Shown: positions 52,647 through 60,978, numbered from the stretch's first letter. The stretch: 64,000 nucleotides of DNA from Candidatus Nitrohelix vancouverensis (GCA_015698305.1 CP048620.1:1328557-1392556), one strand, 5' to 3'. Made by a program: numbers and translations. The notes: generated from the letters alone by a model not told the origin.

Positions 52647-53482
52647 GCGAAAAGGATAAAGAAGAATCCGAGGAGAGCGAACTTCACCCCGAGCCGGGAG
52701 ACGAGTCTTCAGAATCAGAAGAGGAAACGTCTCTGGACGCGACCGAATCGGAGGAAGAGGAGGGAGACGGCGATGACGGCGATGAGGATGATGACGGCGA
52801 AGAAGGGGAAGAGGAAGATTTCGACCTGGAAGCGCAGATCATGGTCTTCCGTCATCAGATCGAAGAAGAGCCGGAAAACTGCGTTCACTACTACAACCTT
52901 GGCGAAGCCCTCATGGAGCTGGGCGACGCAGAAGGGGCGCAACAGGAATTCGAGCTGGCTCTGCAATTCGACGTCAATGATGAATTCGGTTCCATTATCC
53001 ATTATGCTCTTGGTGAATTGTATTACAGCCAACTCATGTCCGGCATTCAGTCCAAGGTGGTCATCAGTTCCGTAGGTCTGCATTCCGCGCACAAGGCCGG
53101 AGCGACCATCACCGACGTCAACGACGCCGACTACGGCGGGCCGATATCCGAGTTTGAGAAAGCCGTCGAATTGCTCGATAAATTAAAGGCGGACGATGAA
53201 ATTGTCGAATACGTATCTAAAAACGCTCCGGAAAAAATCGCCGATCTCTACTACAAGTGGGCGTCTGACCTGATCGATAAATCGCGCCAGATCGAACTGT
53301 ATGGCGGCGAGGTCAAAGACGTGAAGCACGCGCTCAAGTTGTTAAAGAAAACGGTGGTGATCAGCCCCAACCATTCGCAGGCGCAATTGATGATAAAGTA
53401 TGGTAAAAAAATGTTGCAGGAAGGTTGGCAGGCCTACGACGAATATGGTTTCCTGGCAAAAGAGATTCCCGGGAACGGATAA
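52643..53482 (+). CDS. acidic TPR-like protein
   Basis: A 279-residue soluble protein. Residues 1-65 are almost only Glu, Asp and Ser. A TPR-like pair follows (NCVHYYNLGEALMELGDAEGAQQEFELAL) and a second pair lies near the C terminus (DVKHALKLLKKTVVISPNHSQAQ). The layout recalls NASP/SHNi-TPR acidic chaperones, but the similarity is only in general design. It overlaps the DUF1566 gene upstream by four bases (ATGA). Confidence 0.7.
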   Translation: MSEKDKEESEESELHPEPGDESSESEEETSLDATESEEEEGDGDDGDEDDDGEEGEEEDFDLEAQIMVFRHQIEEEPENCVHYYNLGEALMELGDAEGAQQEFELALQFDVNDEFGSIIHYALGELYYSQLMSGIQSKVVISSVGLHSAHKAGATITDVNDADYGGPISEFEKAVELLDKLKADDEIVEYVSKNAPEKIADLYYKWASDLIDKSRQIELYGGEVKDVKHALKLLKKTVVISPNHSQAQLMIKYGKKMLQEGWQAYDEYGFLAKEIPGNG

Positions 53483-53506
53483 CAGCCTTCAAACAAGAGA
53501 TTATTC

Positions 53507-53902
53507 ATGTCCAGAATTGACGAATTATTACGAGACCGTTTGAGCAAGGACGGCCAGGTGTTGAACCTCAAGGCCCAGTACATACGCGAAGTCGGCGCGC
53601 GTGAGTTGTCGCAGAGGGAAGAGTTGACCAAGCTCCGCGCCCTGGATTTGTCGCAGAACGATATTGGCGACGACGGTTTGAAAGCCATTGTCGACTCGCC
53701 GATCTTTTCCAACCTGCGGACCTTGAATCTGGCCGCCAACAAGATTGGCGATACAGGGGCGCGTTATCTGGCCGAATCGACGGAGCTGAAAAATTTGCGT
53801 AGTGTGCAGTTGGTCATCAACGAAATCTCCGAAGAAGGAGAAAAATTGTTGCGAAACTCGATGAATCTGATTAATTTGACCTCATTGAAATTTCGCGTGT
53901 AG
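53507..53902 (+). CDS. leucine-rich-repeat protein
   Basis: A 131-residue soluble protein with about four ribonuclease-inhibitor-type LRRs: LRALDLSQNDIGDDGLKAI, LRTLNLAANKIGDTGARYL and LRSVQLVINEISEEGEKLL. There is no signal peptide. These repeats form a curved protein-binding surface. It follows the TPR-like gene by 24 bases and closes the first part of the cluster. Confidence 0.85.
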   Translation: MSRIDELLRDRLSKDGQVLNLKAQYIREVGARELSQREELTKLRALDLSQNDIGDDGLKAIVDSPIFSNLRTLNLAANKIGDTGARYLAESTELKNLRSVQLVINEISEEGEKLLRNSMNLINLTSLKFRV

Positions 53903-54211
53903 TGGTTCCATCCGTGTCTTTGAATGTGCTTTTCGAGGCGCGGCGTGTTGATTGTGCCTTTGTAGAATAAGGCCTTGACGGCGCTTAGGGTACGCCGGAT
54001 TTAGACCTTGACTTCTGTTGATAGATTTGATATTTTCAACGAAATTCCAGATAGCCCGTGCTGGGTCCGTTAAATTCTGGCTACAAAGCGAGTTCAACAG
54101 TTAGATTCAGTTCTAATTTTGATTTAGTAACCATCAGGAATTGAAGAGTACGATTGATTTGAACCTCTTATAGTTCCAAATTTTAACTTTCCGTCAAAGG
54201 GGGAGCAACAC
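53903..54211. other. intergenic region, no gene seen
   Basis: The 309 bases before the secreted protein gene hold AT-rich sequence that probably includes its promoter, but I see no hexamer pair good enough to name. No RNA gene or terminator is obvious. Confidence 0.4.
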
Positions 54212-54700
54212 ATGAAAAAGATGGTAAGCATTTTCACTGTATTTGCTGTGCTGGCGCTTGTTGCAGTTGCTAACGCAAACGTCAATGTTATTCAGCCTGG
54301 CGGCCAATCAGTATGCGAAAACGCATCCTGGAAGGTCGATAACCTGAGCGAAACTGAAGAAACCGTTATTACTTTTAACATTGGTCCGTATGGTTACGGC
54401 TGGGGTAAAGACGAAGAGCGCACTTTGGCTCCTGGTGATTTCCTGACGAACGCAATGGCTAAAGCGTCTGTTATCACGAACAAAGGTCCCGGTCCGGTTG
54501 CTGTGAACTGTCAACGACAACGTTTCGATCGCCATGACTGGAAGATCGATGCGGGTTCCTCCAAGACTTATCAGAGCGACTATCACATGGATCACGTAAA
54601 ACCGCAATTGTACATTGAGCCTGGCATGGGTCAGCCTGAAGGTACGGAGCGTGGTTTGTTCTCGCAGGTGGCTGGTAGCGAGCGAGAAGCGAATCGTTAA
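54212..54700 (+). CDS. secreted, probably abundant protein of unknown function
   Basis: A 162-residue protein with a signal peptide (residues 1 to about 22, ending ANA). The mature part has two cysteines (in SVCENASW and VNCQRQR) that could pair, and a Tyr/Gly-rich loop (GPYGYGWG). Strong use of GCT, GTT and GGT codons, GGGGGAG before the ATG, and a dedicated strong terminator suggest high expression. It lies in the middle of the DUF1566 cluster as a separate transcription unit. I recognise no family. Confidence 0.75.
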   Translation: MKKMVSIFTVFAVLALVAVANANVNVIQPGGQSVCENASWKVDNLSETEETVITFNIGPYGYGWGKDEERTLAPGDFLTNAMAKASVITNKGPGPVAVNCQRQRFDRHDWKIDAGSSKTYQSDYHMDHVKPQLYIEPGMGQPEGTERGLFSQVAGSEREANR

Positions 54701-54716
54701 GAATTGAATGTTTGAA

Positions 54717-54752
54717 AACCGGAAGGCCTTTTGGGCCTTCCGGTTTTTTTTT
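54717..54752 (+). terminator. rho-independent terminator
   Basis: A perfect 12-bp stem (AACCGGAAGGCC / GGCCTTCCGGTT) with a short loop is followed by nine T, just after the secreted protein gene. Confidence 0.95.
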
Positions 54753-54872
54753 GCCCATTTTTTTTCCGACGGATTTATGGGATAATGGTCTATCAATCGG
54801 CGTCCCGGTTTTTTTGCGGAGGCCTTTTTTTAATTATGGATTCCTTGTGATCTGAACGTTATGGAGGTTTGA

Positions 54873-55367
54873 ATGGCCGAGGAAAGATTCATTGATAATG
54901 GCGACGGAACCATAACGGATACGTTGACGACTCTGATGTGGATGAAGGAAGACTCCTTTCAGATGCTTAAGAAGTTTTCGAGCTATTATCATTGTGAAAA
55001 AGTACTGGCAAAACTCAATGGAGAGGCATTTGCCGGATATTCAGACTGGAGGTTTCCAGACAAACACGAAGCCTTTAGTTTGTTTGAAGAAGCCAAGGTA
55101 GTGAAAGACAAATACGATATGGATATTCATATCGATCCCATATTCCCGCCCGGTGGTGGATTCAGCACCTGGACCAGCCATAAGCGAGGTAAATTCACGG
55201 CGTATAACCTCTCATACAGTAGCGGCACCGGCGGGCATAAAGAGACCGATGAAAATATCAACGACTGCGTACGCTTTGTGCGAGGCGAACTCGATGCCAA
55301 GCGCTATAAGAAACGACCCATACCACAACCAAAAGACGTGGTCACTCGCGGCGGCGGCTGGCGTTAA
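54873..55367 (+). CDS. cytosolic DUF1566 protein
   Basis: A 164-residue protein without signal peptide, almost only one DUF1566 domain: FIDNGDGTITD, TTLMWMKEDSFQ, FAGYSDWRFPDKHEAFSLF, IHIDPIFPPGGGFSTWTS and CVRFVRG. A basic tail follows. GGAGG precedes the ATG. It is the first of the signal-less DUF1566 genes that follow the secreted protein. Confidence 0.85.
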   Translation: MAEERFIDNGDGTITDTLTTLMWMKEDSFQMLKKFSSYYHCEKVLAKLNGEAFAGYSDWRFPDKHEAFSLFEEAKVVKDKYDMDIHIDPIFPPGGGFSTWTSHKRGKFTAYNLSYSSGTGGHKETDENINDCVRFVRGELDAKRYKKRPIPQPKDVVTRGGGWR

Positions 55368-55735
55368 GACAGGGGCGTCTGAACGGATGGAAATACAAGG
55401 TCTTTGGAAACCAAAGAGACGTTCGACGCATCTTATACAAACGAATGTGAATGAAATCAGGCAAGGCGTTTAAGAATTATCGACAGGTCGCGGCAGGGAT
55501 GAGCAAGGGATTCTGTCGAGTGTTTTGTTTCGCTGGTTTAGGGCTTGAAAATGCTCTTCCATAGTGGTAGGTTTGCAGTACAATCCCTTATATTATCAGC
55601 GTCAACTAAGTTTTTCGCCTTTCCTTGGATATCCGTGAAGTCAGGCAAACGAATTATTAAACGATCAATTACAGAAAACCCGCAGGAACCCTACGGCGAG
55701 ATTTCTGTTTTTTCAATTCGGAATGGGAAAGACAT
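55368..55735. other. intergenic region inside the DUF1566 cluster, no gene seen
   Basis: This 368-base gap contains short frames without ribosome binding sites or DUF1566 motifs. It may hold a promoter for the second half of the cluster, but no clear hexamer pair or terminator is seen. Confidence 0.4.
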
Positions 55736-56173
55736 ATGCCCGAAGTAATTTTTGAAGTTAACGAAGACGGCACCGTTACCGACTCTGAAAACGACGTGAT
55801 TTGGAGTTTGAGAGATTCCCGGCAACTACTGGGAAAGTGGTTGAATTGGGACGAGGCGAACAGTTTTGTGGAAGCCTGTAACGAACAAAGTTATCTGGGT
55901 TTTACGGATTGGCGGCTCCCCACCAAAAGTGAATTGCGAGTTTTCTTTAAGTACAAGGACCAGTACTCACAGTATTTTTTGAACATCATGCCCGAGAAGA
56001 AAAAACGTTCGGTCTCCAATTATCAGTCCGGCGGCGAAACCAGCGTTTGGACTTCGGAGACCCGCTACGACTCTTATGCATGGAAATGTTATTTTCCGTC
56101 TGGGAAAGAAATTTGCGTTGATCAGTCCGTGTCTACGACCGGCACTTCGGCGCGTCTGGTCAGAGATGCTTGA
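55736..56173 (+). CDS. cytosolic DUF1566 protein, diverged
   Basis: A 145-residue single-domain DUF1566 protein without signal peptide. The pattern is kept (VNEDGTVTDSENDVIWSLRDS, LGFTDWRLPTKSELRVFF, SVWTSETRYDSYAW, SARLVRDA), but the usual IH-x-DP strand in the middle is missing and replaced by a shorter charged stretch. It is one of the more diverged members. Confidence 0.82.
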   Translation: MPEVIFEVNEDGTVTDSENDVIWSLRDSRQLLGKWLNWDEANSFVEACNEQSYLGFTDWRLPTKSELRVFFKYKDQYSQYFLNIMPEKKKRSVSNYQSGGETSVWTSETRYDSYAWKCYFPSGKEICVDQSVSTTGTSARLVRDA

Positions 56174-56238
56174 TTGACCGTAATTGCAAACAGGCGCGCG
56201 CCCTTTATTAGCCCAATAGCTGGCCGCAGGAGGTAGGA

Positions 56239-56874
56239 ATGAGCGAAGAGATTGAAAACGAAGATACCACCGAAGAAATAGTAGACGACGCCGCAGAGCT
56301 GGAAGAAGGCGAAGAAGAATTTCTCGAAGAAGAGTTCATTGGCGGCGACGAGTGGGGCGAAGAGGAAGAGGACGAAGAAGGAAGCGCGCTCGCTGAAGAA
56401 GAGATTCCGAACTATATAGACAACGGCGACGGCACCATTGGCGATACGCGCAACAAGTTGATCTGGAAAAAAGACGACTCCTATCGCGAATTCGGTTACG
56501 GCATCACCTGGTACGAAGCGCACGATTATTGCGAAAAGATCAACGAGGATAAATTTGCCGGCTACGACGACTGGCGCCTGTGCGGGCCGGATGAGGCGAA
56601 GTCGCTATTTTCCTTCACCAAGTCAAATTATGACAAAGATGGCGCGGAGATTCACATCGATCCCAGCTTTGCGGAAGACGGCGGGCACAACACCTGGACC
56701 TATGACGAGAAACCGGAGTACCCGCAATATGCCATGAAGTTCAGCTATGTCACCGGCAACACGGTTTGGGAAAATAAAGATAACGAATACTCACATTGTC
56801 GCCTGGTGCGGGATGTGGTGAGCGACGAGTGGGAGCCGGAATGGCGTTCCGAAACCCGCAAATTCGAGCGCTGA
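56239..56874 (+). CDS. DUF1566 protein with acidic N-terminal tail
   Basis: A 211-residue protein without signal peptide. Residues 1-53 are Glu/Asp-rich, as in the cluster's NHL, TPR-like and coiled-coil proteins. The DUF1566 domain follows: YIDNGDGTIGD, KLIWKKDDS, FAGYDDWRLCGPDEAKSLF, IHIDPSFAEDGGHNTWT and CRLVRDVV. GGAGG precedes the ATG by 8 bases. The shared acidic tail links the DUF1566 set to the first part of the cluster. Confidence 0.85.
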   Translation: MSEEIENEDTTEEIVDDAAELEEGEEEFLEEEFIGGDEWGEEEEDEEGSALAEEEIPNYIDNGDGTIGDTRNKLIWKKDDSYREFGYGITWYEAHDYCEKINEDKFAGYDDWRLCGPDEAKSLFSFTKSNYDKDGAEIHIDPSFAEDGGHNTWTYDEKPEYPQYAMKFSYVTGNTVWENKDNEYSHCRLVRDVVSDEWEPEWRSETRKFER

Positions 56875-56915
56875 TCATTATCGCGCTGAGCAAACAACGA
56901 GGTCATTGACGAGTT

Positions 56916-57134
56916 ATGGCAAATTACATGATATTTGGAAAAGACGATTGCCCGCACACGCAACAAGCAATTGCAGATTTCAAGAAGCAACACCGCGCAT
57001 TCATGTACGTCAATGTCGCGAACAATCCCCACGGGATGGAGAGGCTCCTTGAATACACCGACGGCAAGTACATGGTGCCCGTCATCGTTAACGTAGATGA
57101 AGGCAACGTCGAAATCGGTTACACGGGCGACTAG
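56916..57134 (+). CDS. glutaredoxin-like mini protein
   Basis: A 72-residue protein with a glutaredoxin-type start, YMIFGKDDCPHTQQAI, whose CPHT motif gives one active-site cysteine, and the cis-proline region MVPVIV, then a GYTGD end. It resembles short glutaredoxin-like proteins of the UXX-star type, in which the first motif residue is Cys or selenocysteine (family recalled, not searched). It would do thiol chemistry in the cytoplasm. It sits between two DUF1566 genes in the same run. Confidence 0.75.
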   Translation: MANYMIFGKDDCPHTQQAIADFKKQHRAFMYVNVANNPHGMERLLEYTDGKYMVPVIVNVDEGNVEIGYTGD

Positions 57135-57155
57135 CGCGCCAATTTCAAATAAGGA

Positions 57156-57674
57156 TTGCGCATGACGGAAGAACAAAAGCTACCAGAAAAAAGAGAAGGT
57201 CAAGTTACAAAACCCGGAACGCCGGAGGCTCCCAAACGATGGATCGAGAAAGGCCCGCATGTCATTTTCGACACGGTGACCAAAATCTACTGGATGAAAA
57301 AAGATTCCTGGCAGGACAAGGGAAAGTTTTTCAATTGGCACGAAGCTCGCGATTATACCGACAATAAAAACATGAGAAAGATCGGCGGCTTCAACGACTG
57401 GCGCCTGCCCAATAGCGACGAGGCCGCAACGCTTTATGATGAAAGCTTGAAAAACGTGGCAAAAGGCGGCGGCGTGGTCCATATTGATGGAGTATTCCCT
57501 GAAGAATCTTTCCGTGTGCAATGGCTCACGGGAGACACCTCGACGCGGCGCCCGCGTTTCGATTACGCCGAAGGCAAAGTGTTGACGGCGGATGAATACA
57601 GTTTTGGTTCCGTGCGGATTTGCCGCAAGGATCCGGTCGGAAAGATCAACAGTCAAAATCAACGACGACGTTAA
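57156..57674 (+). CDS. cytosolic DUF1566 protein, diverged
   Basis: A 172-residue protein without signal peptide. After a charged tail of about 30 residues comes a diverged DUF1566 domain: VIFDTVTKIYWMKKDSW, GGFNDWRLPNSDEAATLY, VHIDGVFPEESFRVQWLTG and SVRICRKD. The DNGDGT start is lost. It follows the glutaredoxin-like gene by 21 bases. Confidence 0.8.
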   Translation: MRMTEEQKLPEKREGQVTKPGTPEAPKRWIEKGPHVIFDTVTKIYWMKKDSWQDKGKFFNWHEARDYTDNKNMRKIGGFNDWRLPNSDEAATLYDESLKNVAKGGGVVHIDGVFPEESFRVQWLTGDTSTRRPRFDYAEGKVLTADEYSFGSVRICRKDPVGKINSQNQRRR

Positions 57675-57695
57675 TCAACGGGGTAATAATAGCTT

Positions 57696-58580
57696 ATGCA
57701 AGATCCTGTAGTAGGTAAAGACGCCGATTTCATAGACAACGGGGATGGAACCATCTCAGATCCAGATAGCGGATTGATGTGGATGAAGCAAGACACCTGG
57801 CTGGAAAAGGGACGTCTCCTCACCTGGCACGAAAGTCAGGACTACGCCCGCGAAATAAACGAACAAAAGTTTGCCGGCTACAGCAATTGGAGAGTTCCGA
57901 CTCGAACCGAAGCGAAAACTCTGTTCGATATCAACGCCAGCAATACCGATATTGAAGGATGCGAAATTCATCTCGATCCCCTGTTCCCTTCGGGATGCGG
58001 TTTCAGCACCTGGACCAGCGAGACCCGCGGCGCCAAAGCGGCGATGGGTTACGATCTGAGATCCGACTACGAATTCTGGCTGGCAAAAGAGAACAGCGGC
58101 TTTCCCAGCGCCGTGCGTCTGGTGCGTCGCATCTCAAAAACCACCGCCGAAGATCAGGAACAGCGCTTTGTGAACAACAAGGACGGCACCGTGACCGATA
58201 ACGAACTCGGTCTCATGTGGAAAGCCGACGACTCGTATCTGGATCTGGATAAATGGGTGTCCTGGGAAGAGGGTAAAACCTGGGTCAAGGTGCTCAACCA
58301 GAACCTGTTCGCCAAGTACACCGACTGGCGCCTGCCGACGCGCAAAGAAGCGCAATCCATTTACGATCCGGACAGCCCGATCACCGATAAATACGGCGAC
58401 GTGGTTTATCTGCCCAAGGCCTTTCCTCCCGGTTCCGGTCAAACCACCTGGACCAAGACCTTGCACCGCACCGACAGAACGCTGGCCATTCGCTTTCAGT
58501 TTTATAACGGCGATTTCAAATGGCATAAAATGGGATTGCGCAGTCATGGCGTGCGCGCCGTGCGAGACATCAAAAACTGA
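57696..58580 (+). CDS. double DUF1566 protein
   Basis: A 294-residue protein without signal peptide and with two complete DUF1566 domains. Domain one (about 6-146): FIDNGDGTISD, GLMWMKQDTW, FAGYSNWRVPTRTEAKTLF, IHLDPLFPSGCGFSTWTS, AVRLVRR. Domain two (about 151-293): FVNNKDGTVTD, GLMWKADDSY, FAKYTDWRLPTRKEAQSIY, VYLPKAFPPGSGQTTWT, GVRAVRDI. It is the only two-domain member and suggests tandem duplication inside the gene. Confidence 0.9.
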   Translation: MQDPVVGKDADFIDNGDGTISDPDSGLMWMKQDTWLEKGRLLTWHESQDYAREINEQKFAGYSNWRVPTRTEAKTLFDINASNTDIEGCEIHLDPLFPSGCGFSTWTSETRGAKAAMGYDLRSDYEFWLAKENSGFPSAVRLVRRISKTTAEDQEQRFVNNKDGTVTDNELGLMWKADDSYLDLDKWVSWEEGKTWVKVLNQNLFAKYTDWRLPTRKEAQSIYDPDSPITDKYGDVVYLPKAFPPGSGQTTWTKTLHRTDRTLAIRFQFYNGDFKWHKMGLRSHGVRAVRDIKN

Positions 58581-58601
58581 TATGGTCAAAGGAACGCGGC
58601 A

Positions 58602-59042
58602 ATGACGACAGACAACAAACGATTTGAAGAATTGGAAGACGGCGTCATTCTGGATCGACCCCAGAGCTTGATGTGGATGAAGCAAGACACCTGGCAGATG
58701 ACGGGCAAATGGATGAATCATGTGCAAATTCGCACTTATGTGGAGCAGTTGAACAAAACTCGTCATGCGGGCTTTGGCAACTGGCGCATCCCTTCGCCTG
58801 CGGAAGCTAAAAGTCTTTACAATAAAGAAGAAAGCAACACGGATTTCCAGGGGAAAGACGTGAACGTGTACAACGTTTTCGAACCAGGCTTTGGTTTTCT
58901 TTGCTGGACCAGCGAGATACGAAACAAGTTGCAGGCCCTGCGCTTTGGCTACCGTAAAGGCCTGACGACCTACGACGATGTGTACCGCACATCTCGCGGC
59001 GCAAGTCGGCTGGTGCGCGATCTGGACGAAGACGTAAATTAG
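58602..59042 (+). CDS. cytosolic DUF1566 protein
   Basis: A 146-residue single-domain DUF1566 protein without signal peptide: RFEELEDGVILD, SLMWMKQDTWQMTGKW, HAGFGNWRIPSPAEAKSLY, NVFEPGFGFLCWTS and ASRLVRDL. The first glycine-aspartate loop is changed. It is 21 bases after the double-domain gene, whose first domain it resembles in MWMKQDTW. Confidence 0.87.
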   Translation: MTTDNKRFEELEDGVILDRPQSLMWMKQDTWQMTGKWMNHVQIRTYVEQLNKTRHAGFGNWRIPSPAEAKSLYNKEESNTDFQGKDVNVYNVFEPGFGFLCWTSEIRNKLQALRFGYRKGLTTYDDVYRTSRGASRLVRDLDEDVN

Positions 59043-59066
59043 AACCGATTTTTACAGAGGATTCCC

Positions 59067-59492
59067 TTGGCAGAAAAAAGATTTGTCGACAACGGCGACG
59101 GCACCGTTACCGACAACGAAACTCAATTGATGTGGAAACAGACCGACTCATTTCAGGACACCAGCAACTGGTGCACTTGGTTTACGGCTCAAGATTACGC
59201 TAGAAGTCTCAACCTGAAGAAATTCGCCGGACACACGAACTGGCGCATTCCAACCTTGGAAGAGGCTGAAAGTTTGTACGACGAGGATCACAGCATCCGC
59301 GATATGGATCGCTTTGATATTTTTATTCCGAAAGAGTTTTCGCCGGGTGGAGGTTTCACGACCTGGACTTCAGATGAACGCCCCCAGGGCAGCGCCGTTG
59401 TTTTCTACTATCGCTACGGTCACGCCAATCTGAATTTCAAGGAACTGGACGTCACCAAAGACTCGGTGAGAGCGGTTCGCAATATAGAATAG
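59067..59492 (+). CDS. cytosolic DUF1566 protein
   Basis: A 141-residue single-domain DUF1566 protein starting at a TTG, with GAGGA about 6 bases upstream: FVDNGDGTVTD, QLMWKQTDSFQ, FAGHTNWRIPTLEEAESLY, IFIPKEFSPGGGFTTWTS and SVRAVRNI. It is the last of the array and close to the consensus. Confidence 0.88.
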   Translation: MAEKRFVDNGDGTVTDNETQLMWKQTDSFQDTSNWCTWFTAQDYARSLNLKKFAGHTNWRIPTLEEAESLYDEDHSIRDMDRFDIFIPKEFSPGGGFTTWTSDERPQGSAVVFYYRYGHANLNFKELDVTKDSVRAVRNIE

Positions 59493-59532
59493 ATTCATAA
59501 AGATTAAACTCAATTAGACAAGGAGGTTCGTC

Positions 59533-60324
59533 ATCGAAGCGTATCGGAAAATCAACCCTCAGGAAGCCGCTAAATCCCTGATGACCTTTCGCTTTGAAGA
59601 AGAGGATTACCGAACGACCTACGTTCTGGAAGATTTTTATTTCACCAATCCCTTCAGCGAAGAAGAATTTCTTGTGATCTCATTTCGGGATCAGGACGAC
59701 GCCGAACGCAGGTTCTCGTTCATTCTCAATTTTGACAGAACCCAGCGTTCGCTTCCAAACACTCCCAAGTTGTCAAAGGTCGAAAGCGCCATCATTAAAA
59801 ATTTCGTGAAGGACATGCCGGATGAGTTGCTGGTGCTGTTCAAGCAACGCGCCGCAGAAGCGAAGGCCTACGGCGAAAAGAACCCGATGTCCTATCTGGA
59901 GTTCACTCCGGATCGTTATGTGAATTATATTGAGATGCACCCCAGCAACAAGGAGACGATCAAATTCACTTACGCCGAGGATAAATATTTTGCGGAGGAT
60001 TCTTATAACACCGATCCCCGCGAAAAGAACCGGGATTTGAAGCTGGCATTTTATCGAATGGATCTCAACGACAGCGGCGAGCCGCCCGTTTTCGAATACA
60101 CTTATTATTTTGAAGAAAAGTTGCGCGCGGAAGAAGATGCAAGGCTGGACCCGGTGCACAATGACATGATAATGGCCATGAACGCGGCCTTGCCAGACTT
60201 GTATGATATTTTGAAAAAACGTTACCGCACCGCGAAAGATGTTGGAGAGAAGTTAATGCAGTCGTCCCCCTCCAAAATTGTTCACGTTGATGAGAAAGCG
60301 GAGTCGGGACAGGTATTGAATTGA
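59533..60324 (+). CDS. soluble protein of unknown function, probable ATC start
   Basis: A protein of about 263 residues with no signal peptide, rich in Asp, Glu, Phe and Tyr. The first ATG (59581) has no ribosome binding site, but a perfect AGGAGG at 59521-59526 is followed, with normal spacing, by an in-frame ATC at 59533; the extra residues EAYRKINPQEAAKSL look like real protein. The frame is closed by a stop at 59515, and no ATG, GTG or TTG lies between. The start is therefore either a rare ATC or a misread ATG. It continues the DUF1566 run and is followed 40 bases later by the parvulin gene. No domain recognised. Confidence 0.65.
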   Translation: MEAYRKINPQEAAKSLMTFRFEEEDYRTTYVLEDFYFTNPFSEEEFLVISFRDQDDAERRFSFILNFDRTQRSLPNTPKLSKVESAIIKNFVKDMPDELLVLFKQRAAEAKAYGEKNPMSYLEFTPDRYVNYIEMHPSNKETIKFTYAEDKYFAEDSYNTDPREKNRDLKLAFYRMDLNDSGEPPVFEYTYYFEEKLRAEEDARLDPVHNDMIMAMNAALPDLYDILKKRYRTAKDVGEKLMQSSPSKIVHVDEKAESGQVLN

Positions 60325-60364
60325 AAGATATTTAACCAAACATGCAACCCATAGGATAATTATA

Positions 60365-60931
60365 ATGGCCAAAGAAAGAAAGACAAAGAAAGTACAGGCC
60401 CGTCACATCCTTGTCAGCTCCAAGGAGCAAGCCGAAGAGTTGAAGAAAAAAATCGACGACGGCGAGGAATTTTCCAAATTGGCCGAGGAATTTAGCGAAT
60501 GTCCCTCCAAGAAACGCGGAGGCGATTTAGGCTGGTTTGGCAAAGGCGCCATGGTTCGCCCGTTTGAAGTTGCGGCGTTCACGGCAGACGAGGGGCAAGT
60601 GGTCGGTCCGATCAAAACCGAGTTTGGCTGGCACCTCATCTACGTTTACGAAATTCAGGAAGACGTCTCGATGGACGCAGGCCCTCCAACGGGGGATGAA
60701 GATGCGAACGACGATACCTTGCGAACGGTGGCGGAGAATTACGCTCATGAGTTCATGATGCTGGGTTATTCGAGCAAAAAAGTTCTCAGTCTTTTCACCA
60801 GCGCGCATTTCAAATCCGCCAACGCGGTGTATCAGATTCTCGGGCACGATGAGATCAACAAAATCATCGCCAATGTGTTCGGGCAAGATATAGAAAGTTC
60901 GGATCCGGCGGAAAAAGAAGAAGCCAAGTGA
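60365..60931 (+). CDS. cytosolic parvulin-type peptidyl-prolyl isomerase with C-terminal extension
   Basis: A 188-residue protein without signal peptide. Residues about 8-100 are a complete parvulin domain (QARHILVSSKEQAEEL, CPSKKRGGDLGWFGKGAMV, TEFGWHLIYV). About 85 further residues form a helical C-terminal part (VLSLFTSAHFKSANAVYQIL). It would isomerise proline bonds in cytosolic proteins. It is the last gene of the cluster before a strong terminator, which makes it a candidate folding helper for the DUF1566 proteins (inference). Confidence 0.85.
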   Translation: MAKERKTKKVQARHILVSSKEQAEELKKKIDDGEEFSKLAEEFSECPSKKRGGDLGWFGKGAMVRPFEVAAFTADEGQVVGPIKTEFGWHLIYVYEIQEDVSMDAGPPTGDEDANDDTLRTVAENYAHEFMMLGYSSKKVLSLFTSAHFKSANAVYQILGHDEINKIIANVFGQDIESSDPAEKEEAK

Positions 60932-60978
60932 TTTAACGAAAACGAAACGCCCCATTATAGCGGGCGCAGGAAATAAAA

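Noticed and set aside
55545-55748. 67-residue frame between two DUF1566 genes
   Set aside because: No ribosome binding site, no DUF1566 motif, and it runs into the start of the next gene.
52005-59492. DUF1566 array as target of a diversity-generating retroelement
   Set aside because: Lectin-like domains can be such targets, but no reverse transcriptase, template repeat or adenine-specific variation is visible in this window.
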